Shown: in pieces, positions 43,774 to 51,400 of the stretch | Position numbering within the stretch: the stretch's first letter is position 1 | How the letters are laid out: each line of letters starts with the position of its first letter | NCBI RefSeq assembly: GCF_000443995.1 | Contig: NZ_AUMC01000008.1 | Location: 186,001-250,000, forward strand | DNA from: Bacteriovorax sp. BAL6_X | Lineage (GTDB): Bacteria > Bdellovibrionota > Bacteriovoracia > Bacteriovoracales > Bacteriovoracaceae | Length of the DNA stretch: 64,000 nucleotides | Direction: 5' to 3' | The notes under the pieces: model-generated | Told to the model about the DNA's origin: nothing | Databases searched by the model: none | Seen by the model: the letters and a program-made list of their open reading frames with translations, nothing else | Translations under genes and position numbers: made by a program

Positions 43774-44727
43774 ATGAATAGCTTTCGAAGATTTTTGCAA
43801 ACTCTACTAGTCACTATGGCATTTCTGACAGTGGCCGATCACGCCATTGCTGAAAAATACGATCTCAACACAAACTTAATTGTCATTCAAAATATTGCCA
43901 ATGACGGGATGTCTTTTGTTATTCGTAAAGGAAGAGTAGATAATATTGTTAAAGGCCAAGTGTCGCTATTCTCTTCGAAGGAAATCTCTTTTACAGCTCG
44001 TGCCATCTCTATAACAAAAGAGTACTCACAGTGGATTGTTACAGACAATAATATCAGAGTACCGTTTGAGAAAGGACAAATTGTTACTGTTAACTATTCT
44101 CCGGAAAGAGTTTGGTTAGAGATTCCAAAGATTCTTGGTGATGAGAATTACAGAAAAATGCTTGCAGAAGAAGAGATGTCTCTTAAAGAAAAGCAATTTC
44201 AGCGCTACGATAATCGATTTGAATTCTTCTATGGCAAAAATCAAGGGCTGAGCGAATCAACAAGTTCTAGTACTAATAATGATGGCACGAGAACTGGGGA
44301 TACATTCCAATTCAATTACGCTATTCCTATTAACCAAACATTCCAAACAACAATTGGCTTTCGCTATGACCTTGACCTACTCACTCTTCTCAACCCAAAT
44401 GTTGAACAAGAAACAAAGAGAATGTTGGGAACGGCGGCCCTAAAAATATCATTCGATAATAACTGGAGCTACCGTTTTAGCTACTTTGTTTCCCTTGGAG
44501 TCGGTTTTGGTCGTTCTGAAACGAGTATCCAAGATACCGTAAGAGTAGGAAGTGCAATGCTTCTTCCATCTGTAAGTTTAGGACTTGAATACAAAGTTTC
44601 AACCTCCCAGTCACTTATCTTTAAAGCTAATTTTGATGCTATCCAATCAGATGAAGAATTTGCTGATGGCTTTCAGCAATCTACTGATCAAACAATGTTT
44701 GGGCTATCTGTTGGTTACGCCTTTTAA
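43774..44727 (+). CDS. Outer-membrane beta-barrel protein, uncharacterised
   Basis: 317 residues. Signal peptide (1-26) ending near HAIAEKYD. The N-terminal 100 residues form a soluble beta-rich domain (VIRKGRVDNIVKGQVSLFSSKEISF), and the rest is a barrel (FQTTIGFRYDLDLL, YRFSYFVSLGVGFG, GLSVGYAF) with the C-terminal phenylalanine typical of Bam substrates. It diverges from the fibre lipoprotein gene with 141 bases between, and overlaps by four bases the convergent 50-residue secreted peptide gene. Confidence 0.65.
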   Translation: MNSFRRFLQTLLVTMAFLTVADHAIAEKYDLNTNLIVIQNIANDGMSFVIRKGRVDNIVKGQVSLFSSKEISFTARAISITKEYSQWIVTDNNIRVPFEKGQIVTVNYSPERVWLEIPKILGDENYRKMLAEEEMSLKEKQFQRYDNRFEFFYGKNQGLSESTSSSTNNDGTRTGDTFQFNYAIPINQTFQTTIGFRYDLDLLTLLNPNVEQETKRMLGTAALKISFDNNWSYRFSYFVSLGVGFGRSETSIQDTVRVGSAMLLPSVSLGLEYKVSTSQSLIFKANFDAIQSDEEFADGFQQSTDQTMFGLSVGYAF

Positions 44728-44876
44728 GTATCACCTTCACCATCGTGAGGAATTGAAGGCTTAATCAAAATCCTAATAATATAACTAAAGAACGATTCTT
44801 TCTCTCTTTTATGCTTAAAGAAAGAAGCTTCAGAAACAGGTTGTAATAATAAGGCAATCAGTAGAATTACTTTCAT
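44724..44876 (-). CDS. 50-residue exported peptide
   Basis: Reads MKVILLIALLLQPVSEASFF, a signal peptide with a probable cut after SEA, then a short basic/aromatic mature part (about 33 residues) ending SIPHDGEGDT. AGGGGGAT precedes the ATG by five bases, a strong ribosome site. It was found by translating the 285-base gap by hand. It overlaps the barrel gene's stop by four bases, and its coding strand shows ordinary codon use. No family recognised; a toxin-like or envelope peptide is possible. Confidence 0.65.
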   Translation of the reverse strand: MKVILLIALLLQPVSEASFFKHKREKESFFSYIIRILIKPSIPHDGEGDT

Positions 44877-44942
44877 CTATCCCCCTAATTAGAAACAATA
44901 ATGAAAGGAAAACATACAGATAATTAAATGTCACTTGATGGG

Positions 44943-44985
44943 ACAAAAAAATAGGCCTTCATTAAGTAATCTTAAGAAGGCCTAT
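44943..44985 (-). terminator. Intrinsic terminator after the FKBP gene
   Basis: On the minus strand ATAGGCCTTC (44976-44985 complement) and GAAGGCCTAT (44951-44960 complement), with an inner TTAAG/CTTAA extension, followed by a T-run at 44943-44950. Confidence 0.85.
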
Positions 44986-45012
44986 CTATAATTTAATAAA
45001 TTCGTTTTGGAA

Positions 45013-45699
45013 TTATTTCTTTGCTGCAGGTAGAACTTCGATTAGTTCAACTTCAAAAGTAAGCGTTGCGCCACCTGGAATTGATGGAGGAGCTCCTTGA
45101 TCACCATAGGCAAGCTCAGATGGAATAACTAGTTTAATTTTTCCACCTTCACCAATTAGTTGCATCCCTTCTGTCCAACCTTTAATTACTCTATTAAGTG
45201 GGAACTCGATTGGCTTATTTCTCTTATAAGATGAATCAAATTCTGTTCCATCTCTTAAAGTACCTTTATAATGAACTTTTACTGTATCAGTTTCAGCTGG
45301 CTTCTTAGCAGAACCCGCTTCAATGATCTTATAAGCTAGGCCAGACTCAGTTTTCTTCGCACCTTCTTTAGCTACGAAATCAGCAAGAAATTTTGCACCA
45401 GCATCTTTTTCAGTCTTAGATACTTCACTCATTCTTTGATTTACGATATCTCTAAATTTGAATGCAAATTGTCTTGTATCAATATCAGTTGCATCCTTAG
45501 TCATACCGTCACGAACACCCTGAATTAGGTTATTCATTTCTCTTTCAGTAAGTTTAAAGTCTTTAAACCTTTTTCCGTAAACATGCCCAACTGAATAAAA
45601 TATCTTATCATTTTCAGTCTCAGGCTTTACTTCAGCTTTCTTACCGCATGAAACAAATAGTAATGGCGCAATTGCCATTGTTGCTAGTAGTTTCTTCAT
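45013..45699 (-). CDS. FKBP-type peptidyl-prolyl isomerase, lipoprotein (FkpA/Mip-like)
   Basis: 228 residues. Lipoprotein signal with lipobox LLFVSC. An N-terminal helical dimerisation region (about 30-120, [19 protein letters not shown]) precedes the FKBP domain (about 125-225) with [27 protein letters not shown] and [19 protein letters not shown]. This is the Mip/FkpA layout: a periplasmic prolyl isomerase and chaperone. AAGGATGT precedes the ATG. It is anchored to a membrane by its lipid, unlike soluble FkpA. Confidence 0.9.
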   Translation of the reverse strand: MKKLLATMAIAPLLFVSCGKKAEVKPETENDKIFYSVGHVYGKRFKDFKLTEREMNNLIQGVRDGMTKDATDIDTRQFAFKFRDIVNQRMSEVSKTEKDAGAKFLADFVAKEGAKKTESGLAYKIIEAGSAKKPAETDTVKVHYKGTLRDGTEFDSSYKRNKPIEFPLNRVIKGWTEGMQLIGEGGKIKLVIPSELAYGDQGAPPSIPGGATLTFEVELIEVLPAAKK

Positions 45700-45789
45700 T
45701 TAACATCCTTTGTCTAAATTTATTGAAGTCTAGTTACAAATTAATATTTATCTTAATAGATTAAAGTGGTTTAGTCTGCTTTTCAAGCC

Positions 45790-46428
45790 TTAAATATTTT
45801 CATCCATGGCCTTATTGGCCAACATATCGCAATGCTCATTTTGTGGATGACCACTATGTCCTTTTACCCATCGAAATTGTAAATTTGAAAAACGGCCAAC
45901 TATTTCATCAAAGCTCTGCCAAAGCTCAATATTTTCTGGAGTTTTTTTGTCCGCTTTTTTCCAACCACGTGCCTTCCAACCAGGAACCCATTTCGAAATT
46001 CCATCAACAACATATTTCGAGTCACTATAAAGGAAGGCCGCATGACTGTTATCAAGCCCCATTTCTTCTAGTTCATTCTCTAATGACTTTAGTGATTCAA
46101 TGGCACCAGTAAGCTCCATGCGGTTATTAGTCGTTTGAAACTCAAAGCCAGAACTTTCAAAGAAGACCACGCCTTCAGGATTTTGTCCCATTGCACCCCA
46201 TGCACCAGGACCAGGATTTCCACGGCAACCGCCATCACTATAAACAGTATATGCCCCCATTGCTTCCATAGGGATACTGAAGTGGCCATTTCCACTTGTA
46301 ACACCATTTTCAACATCTTCAAGTAGATCAACGCTTTCTCTTAATTGAGCAATTGCATCATGATCGTCTTGCGTATCGAGAACGCTTTCCAAATATTCTA
46401 AAGTTTTTAGTATGCTTTTCTTTTTCAT
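45790..46428 (-). CDS. rnhA: Ribonuclease HI with N-terminal extension
   Basis: 212 residues. The first 55 residues are an acidic helical extension (LEYLESVLDTQDDHDAIAQ) unlike the hybrid-binding domain of eukaryotic RNase H1. The catalytic domain has YSDGGCRGNPGPG (first aspartate), MELTGAIE (glutamate), LYSDSKYV (second aspartate) and WVKGHSGHPQNEHCDMLAN (handle region and fourth acid). It cuts RNA in RNA-DNA hybrids. The gene is alone and divergent from the M14 peptidase gene. Ribosome site weak. Confidence 0.9.
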   Translation of the reverse strand: MKKKSILKTLEYLESVLDTQDDHDAIAQLRESVDLLEDVENGVTSGNGHFSIPMEAMGAYTVYSDGGCRGNPGPGAWGAMGQNPEGVVFFESSGFEFQTTNNRMELTGAIESLKSLENELEEMGLDNSHAAFLYSDSKYVVDGISKWVPGWKARGWKKADKKTPENIELWQSFDEIVGRFSNLQFRWVKGHSGHPQNEHCDMLANKAMDENI

Positions 46429-46470
46429 TACTTAAGGATTCCTTTTTAAAGTCATAAGTATAAATCTTCA

Positions 46471-46499
46471 TTTACAAAAAAGGAAACTTCCACCACAAT
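46471..46499 (+). promoter_or_regulatory. Candidate promoter for a leaderless mRNA (46506 gene)
   Basis: TTTACA (46471-46476), 17 bases, CACAAT (46494-46499), then six bases to ATG, with no Shine-Dalgarno. Confidence 0.5.
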
Positions 46500-46505
46500 T
46501 TCTTT

Positions 46506-47186
46506 ATGGAATTTATAAAATTAGAGTCAGGTAAAACAGTTAACAATCTTGAAATCGAAGCTTTTAAAAATAAAGTTGATTCATCTCGCTTTATCTACAT
46601 CATGGCAGGAGTTCACGGAGATGAGATCGAGGGAGTTCACTGCTTAAAAGAAATTTTTTCGTGGCTTAAAAACGAAGTAGAGATTGATCTACCTTTAGTT
46701 GTAATTCCAATTGTTAATATTGATGGTGTTAATGCTGGCACACGTGTTAATGCCAACGGCGTAGACCTAAACCGTAACCTTCCTACTCAGAGTTGGGAGG
46801 GTGATTTTGAAGAGGCCAAGTACAACCCAGGAGTGGCACCTTTGAGTGAGCCTGAAAATCAATATCTAGACAAACTCTTTAAAGAGTATCCACCGGCCTT
46901 TATCTTATCTATTCATTCATGGAAGCCAATCGTAAACTACAATGGTGACTGTAAGGATGTTGCGCAACTTTTGGCCAGGCACAATAAATATCCTATAGCA
47001 GATGATATCGGCTACCCAACTCCAGGTTCACTTGGAACATATGGCAGTGTCGATCTCGCAGCACCTGTGCTCACATTTGAATGTCCAACTATCGACACAG
47101 GAATCACTGTCGAAGAAGTATGGCAAGAAAATGAAGCCGGTTTCAAAGAGATGATCACTTCAGGAATTCTGAAACGATTCCTTTAA
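46506..47186 (+). CDS. M14-family zinc carboxypeptidase (MpaA-like murein peptide amidase)
   Basis: 226 residues, no signal peptide, so cytoplasmic. AGVHGDEIEGV gives the first zinc ligands (HxxE), NANGVDLNRNLP is the substrate-binding arginine segment, ILSIHSW the third ligand, and TFECPT the catalytic glutamate. Length and motifs resemble MpaA, which cuts gamma-D-Glu-meso-DAP bonds in recycled murein peptides, although succinylglutamate-desuccinylase relatives share the motifs. There is no ribosome site, and the promoter -10 ends six bases before the ATG, so it is probably leaderless. Confidence 0.8.
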   Translation: MEFIKLESGKTVNNLEIEAFKNKVDSSRFIYIMAGVHGDEIEGVHCLKEIFSWLKNEVEIDLPLVVIPIVNIDGVNAGTRVNANGVDLNRNLPTQSWEGDFEEAKYNPGVAPLSEPENQYLDKLFKEYPPAFILSIHSWKPIVNYNGDCKDVAQLLARHNKYPIADDIGYPTPGSLGTYGSVDLAAPVLTFECPTIDTGITVEEVWQENEAGFKEMITSGILKRFL

Positions 47187-47220
47187 AAGTTAATTTACTC
47201 TTCTTAAACAAAATTAACTT
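47187..47220. repeat. Inverted repeat after the M14 peptidase gene
   Basis: AAGTTAATTT (47187-47196) and AAATTAACTT (47211-47220) separated by 14 bases, directly after the stop codon. A weak terminator candidate; no T-run follows. Confidence 0.45.
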
Positions 47221-47575
47221 ATCTTCGCTAGCGTCCAATCCGTTAATAAGGCATATTTAAAATGAGAGTGCTGCATAGCGGCGCCCATGTTTAAAATTTG
47301 GTACAACAATCATTTAGGCCCTAATATCCCTCATAATCCCTCTCTCTTTTGGGCCTAAGTGTAATCGGAGGCCGTCCCACGGCCTCCCTTTATATCCCCT
47401 AAAATATCGTCAACTTCCTAAACGGCCCTATAGATTTTCCAAAGTCGGCGTCTTAGACCTCCTATTGTTATATATTTACTTCAAATGCGAACTCGTCCGA
47501 AACTGAACAAATGGCATACTATTTGCATCAAGTATTAGACGAATATCATTTTCAGGAACGAAAAAAGGAGACAGA
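47221..47575 (+). other. 389-base gene-free gap (47187-47575): no ORF, candidate small-RNA region
   Basis: The gap between the M14 peptidase and barrel genes has no ORF with a ribosome site on either strand. After the repeat at 47187-47220 it contains two strong hairpins (see 47300-47392) and then 180 bases in which I see no clear structure. The barrel gene's GTG start has AAGGAG at its end. No clear promoter consensus was found; CATATTTAAAAT near 47250 is one weak -10 candidate. Confidence 0.5.
47300..47392 (+). ncRNA. Candidate small RNA with C-rich loop and terminator hairpin
   Basis: First hairpin: CATTTAGGCCC (47311-47321) and GGGCCTAAGTG (47351-47361), an 11-pair stem with one G:U and a 29-base loop that holds two copies of ATCCCTC. 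Second hairpin: GGAGGCCGT (47367-47375), loop CCC, ACGGCCTCC (47379-47387), then CTTTATAT, a terminator. C-rich unpaired loops are typical of sRNAs that pair with ribosome sites. The ends are approximate. No family recognised. Confidence 0.4.
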
Positions 47576-48415
47576 GTGACACCATTTAAGTGTATCTCAT
47601 TAATTTTACTAGCACTTACAACAACATCTGTTGTTGCCCAAAGTAGCACTAGTAATATCCAAGGTGTCAAAAAAGCACCGGGTGCGACTAGAAATTGGTC
47701 AGCTAGAATTGATACAACAGTTTCAAGAGACTTATTAAAGACTTCTGAAGCGAATCATTATAGTGGAATGTATAACTCATTTCGTTTCAATATTATTACA
47801 GATAAAGGTAGCTTCGCCGCTAAAACAACAGTATCAAAAGACTTTGTTGATGAGCGAAAAAGTAGAATCAGTGATACGTCTGTATCCTTTACTAGAAAGG
47901 CTTCTCAGCCATTTGATGGAGTTGTTTCTTTTGGTACAGCATCAATAAAACTACCAACAAGTAAAGTTTCGAGAAAATATTCTAACCTTCAAGCAGGAAT
48001 TAGCTTAAGTGAAGGCCTATCAATAGCCGATAGTGTTATTGGGATTAAGGACCTATCTGCATTAGTTATTCTTGGTGCATCCAAGAACTTCCATGAGTAC
48101 GAAACATCTATGACTGGAAGCTCAAATACTTCATATAGTCTTTCATCAATTGCATATCTGACATATAGCATGTCGGATGAGCTATACCTATCTCTTGGAG
48201 GAACATATATGAAAGGTTGGACATATCAGAACAATACAAAAGATGCTTATTCGTTCTCTCAAGCTATTGGTTATAGCTTTGGCCCTAAATACAACCTAGA
48301 GATAGGTCATGAATTTGGAGGAACTCCCCTATCTCCGGATGGGAAGAAGGTTGAGATCGATTTATTTGATGAAAGAGATTCATCAGTATATGCCTCACTA
48401 ACAATAAAAATATAG
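47576..48415 (+). CDS. Outer-membrane beta-barrel protein upstream of the giant metalloprotease
   Basis: 279 residues from GTG, with AAGGAG five bases upstream. Signal peptide MTPFKCISLILLALTTTSVVA. The mature chain is made of barrel-like strands (FRFNIITDKGSFAAKTTVSK, SLSSIAYLTYSMSDELYLSLGGTY, YNLEIGHEFGG) and ends SLTIKI. Family not recognised. The metalloprotease gene starts 65 bases downstream in the same direction with no terminator between, so the two are probably cotranscribed and may work together at the outer membrane. Confidence 0.6.
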   Translation: MTPFKCISLILLALTTTSVVAQSSTSNIQGVKKAPGATRNWSARIDTTVSRDLLKTSEANHYSGMYNSFRFNIITDKGSFAAKTTVSKDFVDERKSRISDTSVSFTRKASQPFDGVVSFGTASIKLPTSKVSRKYSNLQAGISLSEGLSIADSVIGIKDLSALVILGASKNFHEYETSMTGSSNTSYSLSSIAYLTYSMSDELYLSLGGTYMKGWTYQNNTKDAYSFSQAIGYSFGPKYNLEIGHEFGGTPLSPDGKKVEIDLFDERDSSVYASLTIKI

Positions 48416-48480
48416 AACACGCATAACGAATACAAAGAGAATAAAGAACAAATGACAAAAAGAACAAAGGTAGATGGAAA

Positions 48481-51400
48481 ATGAAAATCAAAAATGAAAA
48501 CAAATTTGGAATGCTTAGAGGCCTTACACATGCATTCGCATTGGCCGCGATTCTTTCAAGTTGTGCAAAGACTCTTCCGGACAAAGAGCCTGATTTTGCT
48601 CAAGAAAGCTATCGTACAAAGAATTCTGTAACTTCAGCTAAGCTTGTAGTTGAAGCAATTGCTGTTGCAACTCAAGAAGAACTTTCTAAAAATAGAATTT
48701 CGACAGACTTAATTGACACAAGTGTTGGTAGTGAAGCAAAGACTCTTTACTCAACTCAAATCGTTAATTCTAATGATAAAACTTATAATGTTCTTGTAAA
48801 AGATCTTCTAGTTTTTGCAGAGAAAGAAGGTCAGAAATTTGAAATCACATTTGATCTAACGACAAACTACCTAGTAGCATACATAGCTCCAGCAGACACT
48901 AGTGCAAAAGCTTTTAGTGCTTCAAATAAGATTATTCGCGATGTTCTTCCAGTTAAAGCTTCTAAGCTTGACCGCATTCCACTATTTCAATATGGCGTTG
49001 ACTTCTACCAAAGAGAAAATGTTAAAAACGACCTTGATGAAAAAACAAGACATATCAGATATATTGAAAAAGATCGTTCTGAATCAACTCACTACAAAGT
49101 TGATTACCTAATCGAAAACAGAACTTACACAGGTGTTTTCGGAATGGATCAAAAAGAGATCGCGACTATCTACCGTCGTGATAAAGTTGAAAGTAACCTA
49201 TTCACAGTAGGCCAACTTGAAGATCGTATCCTTAATAATGAAAATGCTTTCACTACTTCAAAGCATGATGGTCACGTATTTGATAACAAAGACCTAATAA
49301 AGGTTATTCTTGATGACAATGAAAGTAAGGCATACTTTGCACGTGTTATTAAGAAAGAAAATCTAACTGACAATGAAGAACAACTAGTTCGTGCAGAAAG
49401 ATTCAACCTACTATTTTCAAGATGTGACGCGGATACTGCACAAAGAGCAAAGATCGCTCTTGATAACTGTTTCCTACGCTCAGAGATCTCTGAAAAAATT
49501 AAGTACGTAAAATTCAAGTACGATATCGATGATAATGATGAAGTTTTAGCTGAAACAAAAATCTCTTCAAGCACTGTTGCTGAAGATGCAAAATTCATTC
49601 AACTAGAAAAAGATTCTCAACCTGAAGAGATTTACCCAACAGAAATTAGAAATGAGCTATCAACTGCTTGGTTAAAGCTTGAAAAATTTAAGAATCAAGA
49701 ATTTACTTTTAGAAGAGTTTTAGAAGACTCTCCAAATATTTTCAATTATAGCTTTGCAGGTTCTAAAGCAACTTTCCACGTGGAAATCGTTAAGTTCCAC
49801 TTTGAGCCAGGACGTGTTCTTGTTAAAAGGTCAAAACCGCTTCTTGATAAAACAGGATCAACAAATCTTGATACAGAGCCTTTACTAGCATTTGAAGCTG
49901 AATACTTCCGTGAAAGTAAGAATGACAAAGGTGGTATCGTCTACGTTCCAGCAAGTCACAATGATGAAAGAGCTATTGCTGTTGTAAACCTTGGTAACGA
50001 CCAAATTGGTGATGTTCTTACATCACTAGACCCTTACCTAATGAGTGTTTGTGGAGGCGGAAAGGCCCACGGACTGACAGAGGTAAGAGATATCGTACAG
50101 GTTGTTGATGGAAAAGATGATTTCCTTAACTTCTCTACTCAATCAACTTATAAAAAAGGTAACCTATTTAATTGTGCTGACTTTGGTGGAGATTACTGGG
50201 GACAACAGAATGAAACGATGACTTTCAAAGAAAGAACAACTTTCATGAAGTACAATCAAGAGTTCGAAGAGCCAGAGCAAAATCTTTCTTACGAAGTACA
50301 AAAGAAGTTTAACTTTGGTCTATTCACAGGTTCTAAGCTAGTTCCAAAAGGATACACTGAGCAAACTCGTGACTTTGATACAACTGTAGATCTACCAATG
50401 GTATTTGATATCAGAAATGGTAAGAATATCGAGTACGTTCTAACAGGGATTCCATCAAATAAATACGACAAAGATGGAAAACTAGTTAGAAAGTTAACTC
50501 AAACAGAACTTGATCTAAGAAATAAAATTATCGTTTCTTCTCAAAAAGTTATTGATGATATCAACCTAGGTTTCAAGCGTGCATTCAAAGGTACTCAATA
50601 CGAAGGGCGTGGTGATGTTATCACTCTTAAGATTGAAAAAGATGATTCAATTCCAGCTGGAACAAAGAACCTTTCTCTAACTCACAATCTTGATGGTGAG
50701 TCACGTTCAGTAAATATCGAAGTTGTGGAAAAAACTCACTTAGGAGATCTACAACGTAACCATATCTACTGGGTAGAAAAAGCTACTTCAAGTTCAATTA
50801 TTGGTCTTGGAGGTCCATCGTTTAACCCAAGAAACGGTGTTGTTGAATCAGCTTCTGTTTACCTATACGGTGGTAACATGAAGTCTTCAATTAACTGGAT
50901 GGTTGATAAAGCGATCGCAGAGAAGAACTTTGTTAAGAATATTACTCCAACTAAAGAGCTTCAAAAACTTGCAGATGAGCTTAACAAGAAAGCAATTGAA
51001 GATGCTCTAGCAGAGCACAAGGCAAAGACTCAAGCAGCAGGACAAGCGACTCAAGTTGCTAACACAGATGAAGTAGAAGTTGAAATTGAAGGTGAAACAG
51101 TAACTCAAAGCTCGAAGAAAGCTGAGATGAAATCTCACCGTCACGGTGTTGCTCACACTAACTTAAAGAGCAATCTACTTAATACAATTAAGCGTCCAAA
51201 TATGGCCTCACAGATGGGGAAAATCAAAGATGCTCACCGTCTAATGAAGAATGATTTTAGAGCTAGCTCATTTGATAAAGATGAAGTTCTTTCTAACTTC
51301 ACAAGAGCTAACCAAAAAGAGGCAAAAGCAGTACATGCTGCTTGGCAAGCAATTGCTAATAAGGACGACGTTGCACTACAAGCAGCAATTCACGGTGACA

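Noticed and set aside
35958-44876. Prophage or phage-tail locus around the fibre-like lipoprotein
   Set aside because: No capsid, terminase, portal, integrase or other tail genes are present, and the fibre protein has a lipoprotein signal.
47461-47575. FliA promoter for the barrel-metalloprotease operon
   Set aside because: No TAAAG...CCGAT pair at the right spacing is present; TACTAT at 47517 is a weak sigma-70 -10 at best.
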